Assembly: GCF_002794255.1 (NCBI RefSeq)
Contig: NZ_PGGW01000039.1
Coordinates: 186,001 to 250,000, forward strand
From: Streptomyces carminius
GTDB taxonomy: Bacteria; Actinomycetota; Actinomycetes; Streptomycetales; Streptomycetaceae
Length of the DNA stretch: 64,000 bases
Direction of reading: 5' to 3'
How positions within the stretch are numbered: position 1 is the first letter of the stretch; every line of letters begins with the position of its first letter. The translations under genes were made by a program, and so were the position numbers. Positions 51,861 to 61,165 of this stretch are shown piece by piece. The notes below the pieces were generated by a model. That model saw only the letters and a list, made by a program, of their open reading frames with translations, had not been told where the DNA came from and made no database searches.

Positions 51861-52535
51861 ATGCATTGTCATGACCGGGCCGAGTCCCCCCGCGGCTCCT
51901 TCCGCGCGGCGTTAGTACTCCTCTTCGCCGGGCTGCTCGCGCTGATCCCCTGGAGCAACAACACCGCCTCGGCGCACGGCGCCATCGTCAACCCCGGCTT
52001 CCGCGCGTACATGTGCCACGAGCGCTGGGGCGGCGACCACCTGAACCCCAACATGGCGCAGGAAGACCCGATGTGCGCCCAGGCCTGGCAGGCCAACCCC
52101 AACACCATGTGGAACTGGAACGGCCTGTACAAGAACAACGTGGGCGGCAACTTCCGCGCCGCCGCCCCCGACGGGCAGCTCTGCAGCGGCGGCAACGCCG
52201 AGAGCGGCCGCTACCGGTCCCTGGACGCCGTGGGCGCCTGGAAGACGACCGACGTCAACACCAACTTCCGGATGGAGCTGTACGACCAGGCCAGCCACGG
52301 TGCCGACTTCTTCCAGGTCTACGTCACCAAGCAGGGCTTCGACGCCACCCGCCAGCCGCTGACCTGGGGCAACCTGGAGCTGGTGAAGACCACCGGCCGC
52401 TACGCGCCCGCCCAGAACATCTCCTTCGACGTGAGCGCCCCCGGTCGCAGCGGCCGCCACATCGTGTACACGATCTGGCAGGCCTCGCACATGGACCAGG
52501 TCTACTTCCTGTGCAGCGACGTGAACTTCCGGTGA
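51861..52535 (+). CDS. secreted lytic polysaccharide monooxygenase (AA10) with TTA codon
   Basis: A 224-aa secreted copper enzyme that oxidatively cleaves cellulose or chitin. The signal peptide ends TASA, giving His39 as mature residue 1 (HGAIVNPGFRAYMCHERW). The second histidine-brace residue is His146 (DQASHGADFFQVYVTK) and the axial Phe is in VYFLCSDVNF. There is no extra carbohydrate-binding module. Codon 18 (51912-51914), inside the signal peptide, is TTA, so synthesis may require bldA tRNA. The CebR box upstream points to cellulose as inducer. A strong terminator follows. Confidence 0.93.
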   Translation: MHCHDRAESPRGSFRAALVLLFAGLLALIPWSNNTASAHGAIVNPGFRAYMCHERWGGDHLNPNMAQEDPMCAQAWQANPNTMWNWNGLYKNNVGGNFRAAAPDGQLCSGGNAESGRYRSLDAVGAWKTTDVNTNFRMELYDQASHGADFFQVYVTKQGFDATRQPLTWGNLELVKTTGRYAPAQNISFDVSAPGRSGRHIVYTIWQASHMDQVYFLCSDVNFR

Positions 52536-52570
52536 TCCGCTGAACCCTCGGTGGTGAATCGGTAGTGGTA

Positions 52571-52604
52571 GGCCCCGCCGGACGCCCAGGCGTCCGGCGG
52601 GGCC
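52571..52604 (+). terminator. hairpin terminator of the LPMO gene
   Basis: Perfect 15-bp arms (52571-52585 and 52590-52604) with a CCAG loop, 36 bp after the stop codon. The remaining bases up to 52841 contain no gene. Confidence 0.9.
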
Positions 52605-52775
52605 GCGCTGTGTGCGCGGCCCGGGGGATCCCGCGGCCCCGCCGCGCGCCGGACCGGTCCGTCCACCGGGCCGTGCGGCGGTGTCACGGTCCGGGCGATC
52701 CGTCCGGCCATGCGTGTTCGGCCGGCTGGCCGTGGGCGTCGACGGCGCCGCGGGCAAGCGGGATGTTCCCGGCCT

Positions 52776-52805
52776 CGGTCGACGGCGGTCGACGTCGGTC
52801 GACGT
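52776..52805. repeat. three tandem 10-bp CGGTCGACGK repeats
   Basis: CGGTCGACGG, CGGTCGACGT, CGGTCGACGT are contiguous, each containing the palindrome GTCGAC. They lie between the LPMO terminator and the convergent SDR stop codon, so a promoter role is unlikely. Confidence 0.75.
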
Positions 52806-52841
52806 GAGCGGGAGTTGACGCGTCCGTCTCCTCGGCGAGCG

Positions 52842-53675
52842 CTACGGCTGCGTCGCCGGGCCTGCGACGGCGGCCTCGGAGGTTGCCCAGAGCCGCGCCG
52901 CGTTGTCCGCGTTGAAGACGCGCGGGTTCGGACGGATGGGGTCGCCGGGGCCGTGGAGGGCACCGCTGGTCAGCTCGTCGGCCGGTGCTGTGGCGAGTCG
53001 CACCAGGCGTCGGGCCGACTTCTCGGGGCCGGCCAGGAACGGCGCGTAACGGAAGAAGAAGCGCAGCGCCGTGTCGCGGCCGATGTCGGTCCGGGCCAGG
53101 CCGGGGTGCAGGCTGAGGCTCAGGATGTCGGGCCAGCGCCGCGCCGCCTCCATCGCGAAGAGCACGTTTGCGGCTTTGGAGGTCTGGTAGGCGGCGATGC
53201 CGTTGTAACGCCGCCCGTCGCGGTCCAGCCGGTCCGGGTCGAGCCGCACGTTGGGACCGGGGCGCACCGAGGTGTTCACGATCCGGCTCCCGCGCAGCCT
53301 TTCCCGCAGCAGCTTGCTGAGCAGGAAAGGTCCCAGGTGGTTGGCCTGGATGGTGGCCTCGTGGCCGTCCACGGTGCGCCGGTGGGACATCGTGGTCATG
53401 CCGGCGTTGTTCGCCAGCACGTCGATCCTCGGGTACGTGGCCAGCAGGTGATCCGCGAGTGCCCGTACGTCGGCCAGTCGTTCGAAGTCGGCCTGGAAGC
53501 GTCCCGGCTCGGCCCCGCGCCCGGCTGCCCGGACCCGGTCGACGGCGATCGCCAGACGGCGCTCGTCACGGCCGACCAGGACGACCCGGTCGCCCCCGGC
53601 GGCGAGCTGTTCCGCGGCGGCGAGCCCGATGCCCGAGCTCGCACCGGTGATCACGATCGTGCGTGGTTCCGCCAT
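52842..53675 (-). CDS. short-chain dehydrogenase, retinol-dehydrogenase-like
   Basis: A 277-aa oxidoreductase: VITGASSGIGLAAAEQL cofactor loop, LVGRDERRL, LANNAGMTTM, IVNTSVRPG with the likely catalytic Ser, AAYQTSKAANVLFAM (Tyr and Lys) and SLHPGLARTDIGR. This resembles WW-domain/retinol-dehydrogenase type SDRs common in actinobacteria. GGGAGGAA is about 9-10 nt before ATG 53675. Substrate unknown. Confidence 0.88.
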   Translation of the reverse strand: MAEPRTIVITGASSGIGLAAAEQLAAGGDRVVLVGRDERRLAIAVDRVRAAGRGAEPGRFQADFERLADVRALADHLLATYPRIDVLANNAGMTTMSHRRTVDGHEATIQANHLGPFLLSKLLRERLRGSRIVNTSVRPGPNVRLDPDRLDRDGRRYNGIAAYQTSKAANVLFAMEAARRWPDILSLSLHPGLARTDIGRDTALRFFFRYAPFLAGPEKSARRLVRLATAPADELTSGALHGPGDPIRPNPRVFNADNAARLWATSEAAVAGPATQP

Positions 53676-53799
53676 GCCGGATGTTCCTCCCAGGTCCCGA
53701 GCCGTCACTGCGGTAGGACGCGAAGCGGGCGCCGCGGGTGCATCCGGGACCGAGAAACCGGACCCGGCGCCCCCGCCCACGCCCACCTCCGCACAGGGG

Positions 53800-55281
53800 T
53801 CACCCCGCCGCGCGGCCCGCCCGTTCCACCAGCAGCCAGCCGGCCACCGTCATCGCCACCGCCGTCGGGGCGGTGATCCGTACCGCCACCAGCAGTGCGT
53901 CCTGGCCTTCCAGCAGGCCGCCGAGACCGGTCATGGACAGACCCAGCACCCCCAGCACGCACAGGGCCGCGCCCAGCGCGGCGGCCGGCGCGGCGGCGCG
54001 CGGGAGAAGGCCGGAACGAGGCGGGGAAGCGGGGGCCGGGCCGGGGACGGCGGTGGCGGCGGGACGCTCGAAGCGCCGGAAGACGGCCACCAGCAGTGCG
54101 GTGAGGAGCGCCGCGGCCCCGACCCGGGCCGGGACCCACGCCCACCAGACGGCGCTCGCCGGGGCGGGCAGGGGGATGTCGAGGGCGAACAGCAGCCCGT
54201 ACACGCCGAGCAGCGCGGTGAGGTGCCACAGGAAGGCCGTCATGGCCACCCCGTTGGCGGCGACCACCGCGCGCCACACCCGGGGCCGCGCCAGCAGCCG
54301 TGCCGCGGGAGCGCGCAGCAGCTCCACCGCGCCCACCAGCCAGGCGGCGTGGCAGAGCAGGGCCAGGGTGGGCGGGGACATGTTGCTGACCGGCTCGCCC
54401 GGCATGCCCACCATCGACAGCGGATACGGCCCCCACGCCACCAGCGCGGCGGCCGAGGCCAGCCCGCCCAGGGCCAGGGCCGCCGGAACACGCCGGTCCG
54501 GCCCCAGCCGCCCGTCGGCGCGCAGGATGCCCAACTGGTGGACCGCGAGCCAGACCAGGGCGAGGTTGAGGAACTCCACATACGGCATCCCGGCGGCGAA
54601 GCGCAGCAGGTCCACCATCGCCGCCCCCCAGGCGAGCGCGGCGAACACCCCCCAGCCGTACCGCTCGTTCAGCCGCAGCAGCGCCGGGGTGAGGGCCACC
54701 AGCGCCAGATAGACGCCGATGAACCACAGCGGCTGGGTCACCAGCCGGGCGGCGGTCTCCCACAGCGGGCCGTCGCGGCCCGTGACGTGGACGGCCAGTG
54801 CGGCCGCGCACCACACCGCGGTGAAGACCATGGTCGGGCGGAGCAGCCGCTGGAGGCGGGCGCGCAGGAACGCCGGGTAGCGCGGCGCGCCGGGCGGCAG
54901 GCGGCGGTCAAGCGAGCGGTGGGACAGCGCGTGCGAGAAGCCGCCGACCAGGAAGAACACCGGCATGATCTGCAACAGCCAGGTGGCGGGCTGCAGTTCG
55001 GGCACCACGGCCAGCAGGTTGCCCACCACCACGTGCCCGTCGTCCGGTCCGCCGGACCCGACCGTGACCGCCGCCATCAGCCAGTGGCCCAGCACCACCG
55101 TGCCGAGCGAGGCGACGCGCAGCAGGTCGACGTAGCGGTCGCGCCCGGCGGGCGTCGCCGCGGCGAGCGCGCGGACGCCGGACGCCCCGCGTCCTTCGGT
55201 GCCGGTGCCGGTGCCGGTGCCTGTCCCGGAGCCGGTGCCGGTGCTGTCTCCGGTGCGGTGTGCCGTCCCCCTGTTGTCCAT
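53800..55281 (-). CDS. acyltransferase 3 family membrane protein
   Basis: A 493-aa protein with about ten membrane helices. After a Gly/Thr microsatellite-encoded start (GTGTGTGTEG), RDRYVDLLRVASLGTVVLGHW carries the conserved RxD...H of acyltransferase 3; FFLVGGFSHALSHRS, TQPLWFIGVYLALVALTP and AAWLVGAVELL follow. Homologues O-acylate sugars, peptidoglycan or secondary metabolites. Unlinked to any obvious polysaccharide gene here. ATG 55281 is the likely start. Confidence 0.88.
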   Translation of the reverse strand: MDNRGTAHRTGDSTGTGSGTGTGTGTGTEGRGASGVRALAAATPAGRDRYVDLLRVASLGTVVLGHWLMAAVTVGSGGPDDGHVVVGNLLAVVPELQPATWLLQIMPVFFLVGGFSHALSHRSLDRRLPPGAPRYPAFLRARLQRLLRPTMVFTAVWCAAALAVHVTGRDGPLWETAARLVTQPLWFIGVYLALVALTPALLRLNERYGWGVFAALAWGAAMVDLLRFAAGMPYVEFLNLALVWLAVHQLGILRADGRLGPDRRVPAALALGGLASAAALVAWGPYPLSMVGMPGEPVSNMSPPTLALLCHAAWLVGAVELLRAPAARLLARPRVWRAVVAANGVAMTAFLWHLTALLGVYGLLFALDIPLPAPASAVWWAWVPARVGAAALLTALLVAVFRRFERPAATAVPGPAPASPPRSGLLPRAAAPAAALGAALCVLGVLGLSMTGLGGLLEGQDALLVAVRITAPTAVAMTVAGWLLVERAGRAAG

Positions 55282-55399
55282 GCCCGGCAGCCTGACGGCT
55301 GCGGCCACCTGTTCGACACGGTGTCCGTACTCAGAACCCGGCTGAGTACTTCGGCCGGGGCGCTGTACCCGGGGACGTCCGGGGCCGCCCGCGGGGTGC

Positions 55400-56383
55400 T
55401 CAGCGCACCGCCGCCCCCGGCGCCGGACCGGTGGCGGTACGGGCGGTGCGGCAGGTGCCCGACAGCCGCAGCTCCCGGGCGACGGCCGTCGCCGAGGCGG
55501 CGTCCGCCGCCAGGAAGGCACAGGTCGGGCCGGAACCGGAGACCAGGGCGGCCAGGGCGCCCGCCGCCGTGCCCGCCTTGAGGGTGTCGGCCAGACCGGG
55601 CAGCAGGGACAGCGCCGCGGGCTGCAGGTCGTTGGTCAGCGCGGCGGCCAGCGCGTCCGCGTCCCCGGCGCGCAGGGCGTCCAGCAGCGCGGCGGAGGGC
55701 TCCGGCGCGGGGACGTCGGCGACGCCCGCGCCCGCGCCGTGCCGCTCGCGCAGCCGGTCGCACTCGCGGTAGACGGCCGGGGTGGACAGCCCGCCCTCGG
55801 CGACGGCGAACGCCCAGTGGAAGGTGCCGCCCACCTCCAGCGGGGTCAGCACCTCGCCCCGGCCCCGCCCCAGGGCCGCGCCGCCGGTCATCGAGAACGG
55901 CACGTCCGAGCCCAGCCCGGCGCAGATCGCCAGCAGCTCCTCGCGCGGGGTGCGGGTGCCCCACAGCGTGTCGCAGGCCAGCAGCGCGCCCGCCGCGTCG
56001 GCGCTGCCGCCGGCCATGCCGCCCGCGACGGGGATGTCCTTGGCGATGTGCAGGCGGACGTCGGGGGAGCGGCCGTGGCGCAGGGCGAGCGCGTAGGCGG
56101 CGCGGACGGCCAGATTGGTGTGGTCCAGCGGGACCCGGCCGGCGTCGGGCCCGGAGCAGGTGAGGAGCGGGCCCTCGCCCTCCGGGGCCGGGGCGGCGGT
56201 GATCTCGTCGTACAGGTCGACGGCGAGAAAGACGTTCGCCAGGTCGTGGAAGCCGTCCGGCCGCAGCCCGCCCACCGTGAGCTGCGCGTTCACCTTGGCG
56301 GGTACGCGCACGGTGACCGGCGCGCCCGGGGTCCCGGGGACGGCGGCGCTCATGTCGGGGGTGCTCATGTCGGGGGTGCTCAT
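55400..56383 (-). CDS. ispE: 4-diphosphocytidyl-2-C-methyl-D-erythritol kinase
   Basis: A 327-aa GHMP kinase of the non-mevalonate isoprenoid pathway. Blocks: [20 protein letters not shown], the ATP loop [37 protein letters not shown] and C-terminal [14 protein letters not shown]. The start [15 protein letters not shown] comes from a duplicated 15-bp unit, so three consecutive in-frame ATGs exist; the first overlaps the ksgA stop by 4 nt. A core housekeeping gene. Confidence 0.95.
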   Translation of the reverse strand: MSTPDMSTPDMSAAVPGTPGAPVTVRVPAKVNAQLTVGGLRPDGFHDLANVFLAVDLYDEITAAPAPEGEGPLLTCSGPDAGRVPLDHTNLAVRAAYALALRHGRSPDVRLHIAKDIPVAGGMAGGSADAAGALLACDTLWGTRTPREELLAICAGLGSDVPFSMTGGAALGRGRGEVLTPLEVGGTFHWAFAVAEGGLSTPAVYRECDRLRERHGAGAGVADVPAPEPSAALLDALRAGDADALAAALTNDLQPAALSLLPGLADTLKAGTAAGALAALVSGSGPTCAFLAADAASATAVARELRLSGTCRTARTATGPAPGAAVR

Positions 56384-57297
56384 GCGGTGCTGCCCTTCCG
56401 CTCCGCTACGGCCGCGAAGTCCTCGATCGTCAGTGCCTCCCCCCGGGCCCGGGGGTCGATCCCCGCGGCCCGCAGCGCCGCCTCGGCCGCCGCGGCCGAA
56501 CCGGCCCAGCCCGCCAGCGCGGCGCGCAGCGTCTTGCGGCGCTGCGCGAAGGCGGCGTCCACCACGGCGAAGACCTCCCGCCGGCCGGCCGAGGTGCGCG
56601 GCGGCTCGCGCCGGACCAGCGAGACCAGCCCGGAGTCCACGTTGGGCGCCGGCCAGAACACGTTCCGCCCGATCGCCCCGGCCCGCCGCACCTCCGCGTA
56701 CCAGGCGGCCTTCACCGACGGCACCCCGTACACCCGGGAACCGGGCTCGGCCGCGAGCCGGTCGGCGACCTCCGACTGCACCATCACCAGCCCGTGCTCG
56801 AGCGTCGGGAAGACGGCCAGCATGTGCAGCAGGACGGGCACCGCCACGTTGTAGGGCAGGTTGGCGACCAGCGCGGTGGGCGCCGGGCCGGGCAGCTCGG
56901 TGACGCGCAGCGCGTCGCGGTGGACCAGCGCGAAGCGGTCGGCGCGCGCCGGCAGCCGGGCGGCGACGGTCGCGGGCAGCGCGCCCGCCAGCACGTCGTC
57001 GATCTCCACCGCCGTCACCCAGGCCGCCTCCGCCAGCAGCGCCAGCGTCAGCGACCCCAGCCCGGGCCCGATCTCCACCACCACGTCCGTGGGGCGCACC
57101 CGCGCGGTCCGCACGATCCGGCGGACGGTGTTGGCGTCGATGACGAAGTTCTGGCCGCGCTGCTTGGTGGGACGCACCCCCAGCGCGGCGGCCAGCTCGC
57201 GGACGTCGGCGGGGCCCAGAAGGGCGTCGGTGCCGGGAGGACCGGACGGACCGGACGGACCGGACGGGCCGGAGGGGGAGGGGGCCGCTGAGCTCAC
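56380..57297 (-). CDS. ksgA: 16S rRNA dimethyladenosine transferase
   Basis: A 305-aa enzyme that dimethylates two adenines near the 3' end of 16S rRNA. Blocks: [23 protein letters not shown] loop [16 protein letters not shown], motif [17 protein letters not shown] and [15 protein letters not shown]. The first 22 residues are a [10 protein letters not shown] repeat. GTG start overlaps the rpfB stop (GTGA), so rpfB, ksgA and ispE form one coupled operon. Confidence 0.96.
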   Translation of the reverse strand: MSSAAPSPSGPSGPSGPSGPPGTDALLGPADVRELAAALGVRPTKQRGQNFVIDANTVRRIVRTARVRPTDVVVEIGPGLGSLTLALLAEAAWVTAVEIDDVLAGALPATVAARLPARADRFALVHRDALRVTELPGPAPTALVANLPYNVAVPVLLHMLAVFPTLEHGLVMVQSEVADRLAAEPGSRVYGVPSVKAAWYAEVRRAGAIGRNVFWPAPNVDSGLVSLVRREPPRTSAGRREVFAVVDAAFAQRRKTLRAALAGWAGSAAAAEAALRAAGIDPRARGEALTIEDFAAVAERKGSTA

Positions 57298-58730
57298 CGC
57301 TGCAGTTTACGGCCGCACACCGGCCAGGGTGCCGCGCCCCGGTGCACGTACAGCTTCTTCGCCCGGCGGGTCTGCTCGGCCGGCGGGGCGTCCTGCGGCC
57401 GGCCGGTGCCGCCCAGCCGCCGCCAGGTGCGGGTGTCGAACTGGTACAGCCCGCCGTACGTCCCGGTGGGGTCCACCGCGTCCGGCCGCCCGCCGGACTC
57501 GCAGCGGGCCAGGGCCGCCCAGTCCAGGCCGTCGGCGCCGCGCTCCGTACGCGGCTCGGCGGTGCCCACCCGGATCACCCGCGGCTGGGGCTCGCGCACC
57601 AGCGCCGCGGCCGTCCGCCGGGGCCGCTGCCGTACGCCGTCCACCGTGCGCACCTCGTGGGTGATCCGCCGCAGCCCCGCGCGGCCCGGCCGCGCCACCA
57701 CCTCGGTGCCCCGCGGCAGGGCCGCGTCCGGGCGCCGCACGGTGCGGTACGGGACCGGTTCCTCGTGGACCTCCGTGGTGTCGGTGACGCGCCGGACGGT
57801 GACCGTCTGGCCCTCGCGCGGGAAGGAGTCCAGTGGCGCGGACACCCGGTCCGCGCAGCGCACGCCGTCCTCGCAGGCCCGGCGCAGGCCGACGCCCGCC
57901 TCGGCCATCGCCTCGCGCACGGTCGCGGCGTTGGTGCGGACGGTGTGCTCGCGCCCGTCGGCCAGGAAGGTCACGGTCCGCTCGGTCCGCACCCGCAGCG
58001 CCAGGCCGCCGCGGCCGATGGGCCGGTCGCCGGGCACCGACAGGTACGCGCCCTCGGGACGCACCCCGAGCCGCCGCAGCGCCCGGGCCACGGTGGGGGC
58101 GGTGGTCCACACCCGCCGCTCGCGGCCGTCCACGGTGAGCGCGAGGGGACGGGCCCGGCGGACGGTGACCCGGTCGCCGTGGGCGAGCGCCGCGCCGGGG
58201 GCGGGGGAGACGGCGTCGTGCTCGCCGAGCTCCACGCCCTCGTCCGCCAGCAGCCCGGCGACGTCACCGGCGAAGGTGTGCAGGGTGCGCCGCTCGCCCT
58301 CCACGGTCAGCTCCACGGCCTTGTCGTGGGCGAGGAAGGCGGTGGTGCCGCCGGTCAGGAAGGCGAGGACCAGCGCCCGGGGCAGCAGGGCGCGCAGCGT
58401 CGCGGGGCGCCGGCCGGCCGGCCGCCGGGCGTGCGCGGCCCGCCGCCCCGTACGTCCCCCGGCCCGGCCCCCGGCGGGCGGGGGGACACAGGGGGGCGGG
58501 ACGTACGGCGCCGCGGGCGGGGGGACGTACGGGGGCGGGACGTACTCGTACCCGGGTCCGTACTCCCCGTACGAGGGGGGACGGGGATCGGCCGCTTCCC
58601 ACTCCCGTGTCTCCCACTGCTGGTCCCACGGCTGGTCCCACGGCTGGTCCCACGGCTGGTACGGAGGGGCGGCGGGGTACGCGGGCTCGTACCCGTACGC
58701 GTACTGCCGGGTCTCCTGCGGATGGCTCAC
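57294..58730 (-). CDS. rpfB: resuscitation-promoting factor RpfB-like muralytic protein
   Basis: A 478-aa wall-cleaving lytic transglycosylase involved in spore germination and regrowth. N-terminal Tyr/Pro/Trp-rich cytoplasmic region with a PWDQ repeat (12-bp tandem unit), a membrane segment ([19 protein letters not shown]), three DUF348 domains (about 130-310), a G5 domain (about 315-390) and the C-terminal Rpf domain [20 protein letters not shown] with the catalytic Glu in CESGG, plus [16 protein letters not shown]. Same order as M. tuberculosis rpfB-ksgA-ispE. Confidence 0.93.
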   Translation of the reverse strand: MSHPQETRQYAYGYEPAYPAAPPYQPWDQPWDQPWDQQWETREWEAADPRPPSYGEYGPGYEYVPPPYVPPPAAPYVPPPCVPPPAGGRAGGRTGRRAAHARRPAGRRPATLRALLPRALVLAFLTGGTTAFLAHDKAVELTVEGERRTLHTFAGDVAGLLADEGVELGEHDAVSPAPGAALAHGDRVTVRRARPLALTVDGRERRVWTTAPTVARALRRLGVRPEGAYLSVPGDRPIGRGGLALRVRTERTVTFLADGREHTVRTNAATVREAMAEAGVGLRRACEDGVRCADRVSAPLDSFPREGQTVTVRRVTDTTEVHEEPVPYRTVRRPDAALPRGTEVVARPGRAGLRRITHEVRTVDGVRQRPRRTAAALVREPQPRVIRVGTAEPRTERGADGLDWAALARCESGGRPDAVDPTGTYGGLYQFDTRTWRRLGGTGRPQDAPPAEQTRRAKKLYVHRGAAPWPVCGRKLQR

Positions 58731-58829
58731 GACGCGACTCCAAGCGGTCCGGGTGGCCGGACCCTAGCGGAGCCTCCGTCACTCTCCCAAGTTGTATGGA
58801 TACCCTGGGTAACTTCTTCCTCGGATCCC

Positions 58830-59705
58830 TCAGTACCCGAAGGCGCGTGCGGTGTTGGCCGCGATGTGCTCGGCCAGCTTCTCCTCGTCCAGCCCCTTCA
58901 CCCCGGCCATGGCGCGCAGCGTGTACGGGATCAGATACGGGGCGTTGGGGCGTCCGCGGTACGGGGCCGGGGTCAGGAAGGGCGCGTCGGTCTCCACCAG
59001 CAGGAGTTCGGGCGGCGCGACGGCCAGCGCGTCGCGCAGCGGCTGGGCGTTCTTGAAGGTGACGTTCCCGGCGAACGACATGAACCACCCCCGCTCGGCG
59101 CACACCCCGGCCAGCTCCGCGTCGCCGGAGAAGCAGTGGAAGACGGTCCGCTCGGGGGCGCCCTCCTCGGCCAGGACGCGCAGCACGTCCTCGTGGGCGT
59201 CGCGGTCGTGGATCACCAGCGCCTTGTCCAGCCGCTTGGCCAGTTCGATGTGGCGGCGGAAGGAGTACCGCTGGGCCGCGCGCCCCTCCTCGCCGGTGCG
59301 GTAGTGGTCCAGGCCCGTCTCGCCGACGGCCAGCACCTCCGGCCGGGCGGCCAGCGCGGCGATCTCCGCCAGCGCCTCGTCCAGGGCCGTGCGCCCCCCG
59401 GCGGCCTCGATGCGCGGCGCCTCGTTCGGGTGCAGGGCGACCGCGGCCCACACGTTCTCGTGCTCGGCGGCGGTACGCGCGGACCAGCGGGAGCGCTCCA
59501 GGTCGCAGCCGACCTGGAGCAGAGTGGTCACGCCGACCGCGGCGGCGGCCGCGACCGCCTCCCCGACGGTGGTGTCCTGCATGTCGAGGTGGGTGTGCGA
59601 GTCGGCGACCGGTACGGCCAGGGGCGCGGGCGGCGGCGCGGGCCGGACGGGCTTCGCGCTCTTCCGCGCCCCGGCCGTCTCCGCCGTCTTGGGGGACTGC
59701 TCCAT
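58830..59705 (-). CDS. tatD: TatD-family metal-dependent DNase
   Basis: A 291-aa TIM-barrel hydrolase. Metal-binding blocks: VADSHTHLDMQ, AVALHPNEA, AVGETGLDHYR, ALVIHDRDAHEDVL, VFHCFSGDAEL and LLVETDAPFLTPAPYRGRPN. A 30-residue basic Ala/Pro start precedes the barrel. Leaderless: TAGGAT is seven nt before ATG 59705. It lies 99 bp upstream of rpfB on the same strand, the arrangement seen in mycobacteria. Confidence 0.94.
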   Translation of the reverse strand: MEQSPKTAETAGARKSAKPVRPAPPPAPLAVPVADSHTHLDMQDTTVGEAVAAAAAVGVTTLLQVGCDLERSRWSARTAAEHENVWAAVALHPNEAPRIEAAGGRTALDEALAEIAALAARPEVLAVGETGLDHYRTGEEGRAAQRYSFRRHIELAKRLDKALVIHDRDAHEDVLRVLAEEGAPERTVFHCFSGDAELAGVCAERGWFMSFAGNVTFKNAQPLRDALAVAPPELLLVETDAPFLTPAPYRGRPNAPYLIPYTLRAMAGVKGLDEEKLAEHIAANTARAFGY

Positions 59706-59781
59706 GTGGTCGATCCTAGGCGGCCCGGCCGTCCCGCCCGTCGCGCGCCCGCAGGCCCGCGCCGGCCCGTCCGGCCGTCGG

Positions 59782-60051
59782 TCAGGGCCGCTCGCGCGGC
59801 AGCGCCTGCTCCACCGCGGCCACCCGTCCCGCTCCCATGATCCGCACCACGTGCGTCTCGCAGGCCGGGCAGGCCGGGCGGGTCAGGGGTGACGGCACCC
59901 GCGTGCCGCTCGCCGGATCGTGGTAGGTGACGAAGGGGCGTCCGTCGAGGTCGGTGTGGTGCCGGATCGCGTACGCCTGCTCCCAGCCGTGCCCGCAGTG
60001 CATGCAGGCGAACGAGTACTCCTCGTGAACGGTCGTGTGCCTGGGGTCCAT
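59782..60051 (-). CDS. small zinc-ribbon protein
   Basis: An 89-aa protein with two Cys pairs, CMHCGHGWEQAY (about 16-27) and ACPACETHVV (about 61-70), spaced like a rubredoxin-type zinc ribbon. It starts MDPRHTTVHEEYSFACMHC and has no membrane segment. GGAGG lies 5 nt before ATG 60051. Located between tatD and rsmI on the same strand. Function unknown. Confidence 0.75.
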   Translation of the reverse strand: MDPRHTTVHEEYSFACMHCGHGWEQAYAIRHHTDLDGRPFVTYHDPASGTRVPSPLTRPACPACETHVVRIMGAGRVAAVEQALPRERP

Positions 60052-60179
60052 GGGAACCTCCTCCGCTTTCTCCCAGTGGACTCCTCGGGTGCCCGAAATG
60101 CACGTGTGTGACCGATCCTTTATGTGATTCCCGGCCGCACCCGCCGGGCCGCCTCCCGCCGGGACCCCTCCGGAGCGCC

Positions 60180-61037
60180 TCAGCCGGTTCCCGGTCCGGC
60201 GCTCTTCGCGGCGACCACCGCGTCGAACACCTCCCGCTTGGGCACCCCCGCCTCGCGCGCCACCGCCGCGATGGCCTCCTTGCGGCGCTCCCCGGCGCTC
60301 TCGCGCACCGCGACCCGTCGCACCAGCTCCGTGGCGTCCAGCCCGCCCGGGACCGCGGCGGGCGCGCCCTCGACGACGACGGTGATCTCCCCCCGCACGC
60401 CCTGGCCCGCCCACTCGGCCAGCTCGCCCAGCGGGCCGCGCCGCACCTCCTCGTACGTCTTGGTCAGCTCCCGGCACACCGCGGCCCGGCGTTCGGCGCC
60501 GTAGGCCTCCGCCATGGCCTCCAGCGCGGCGGCCAGCCGGTGCGGGGCCTCGAAGTACACCAGGGTGCGGCGCTCCCCGGCCGTCTCGCGCAGCCGCGCC
60601 TGCCGCTCGCCGGCCTTGCGCGGCAGGAAGCCCTCGAAGCAGAAGCGGTCCACCGGCAGCCCCGACAGCGCCAGCGCGGTCGGTACGGCGGACGGCCCGG
60701 GCACGGCCGTGACCCGTACGCCGCGCTCGACGGCGGCGGCCACCAGCCGGTAGCCGGGGTCGGAGACCGAGGGCATGCCCGCGTCCGTCACCAGCAGCAC
60801 CCGGGCGCCGCCGGCGAGCGCCTCGGCCAGCTCCGGTGTGCGCGCCGCCTCGTTGCCCTCGAAGTACGACACCACCCGCCCGGTGACCTCGACCTCCAGC
60901 GCCCGGGTCAGCCGCCGCAGCCGCCGGGTGTCCTCGGCGGCCACGATGTCCGCCCCGGCCAGTTCGGCGGCCAGCCGCGGCGGCGCGTCGCCGATGTCGC
61001 CGATGGGGGTTCCTGCCAGTACGAGTGTTCCGCTCAC
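60180..61037 (-). CDS. rsmI: 16S rRNA (cytidine-2'-O)-methyltransferase
   Basis: A 285-aa tetrapyrrole-methylase fold enzyme that 2'-O-methylates C1402 of 16S rRNA. Blocks: GTLVLAGTPIGDIGDAPPRL, IVAAEDTRRLRRL, VLLVTDAGMPSVSDPGYRLV, VTAVPGPSAVPTALALSGLP and FEGFLPRKAGERQARL. ATG-type start at 61037; divergent from pmt with 128 bp between, the pairing usual in actinobacteria. Confidence 0.95.
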   Translation of the reverse strand: MSGTLVLAGTPIGDIGDAPPRLAAELAGADIVAAEDTRRLRRLTRALEVEVTGRVVSYFEGNEAARTPELAEALAGGARVLLVTDAGMPSVSDPGYRLVAAAVERGVRVTAVPGPSAVPTALALSGLPVDRFCFEGFLPRKAGERQARLRETAGERRTLVYFEAPHRLAAALEAMAEAYGAERRAAVCRELTKTYEEVRRGPLGELAEWAGQGVRGEITVVVEGAPAAVPGGLDATELVRRVAVRESAGERRKEAIAAVAREAGVPKREVFDAVVAAKSAGPGTG

Positions 61038-61165
61038 CCGGCCATCCTCCCAGGCGTCCGCCCCGGCGCCGCCCCGGCGCCGTCCCGGCCTCGTCCCGGC
61101 CTCGTCCGCCCGGTGGCGCCGGGACGGGGCGGGGCGACCGCGGGCCGTTCCCTACGATGGCCCGC

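Noticed and set aside
58731..58829. c-di-AMP (ydaO) riboswitch before rpfB
   Set aside because: The leader is only about 100 bp and lacks the conserved riboswitch layout.
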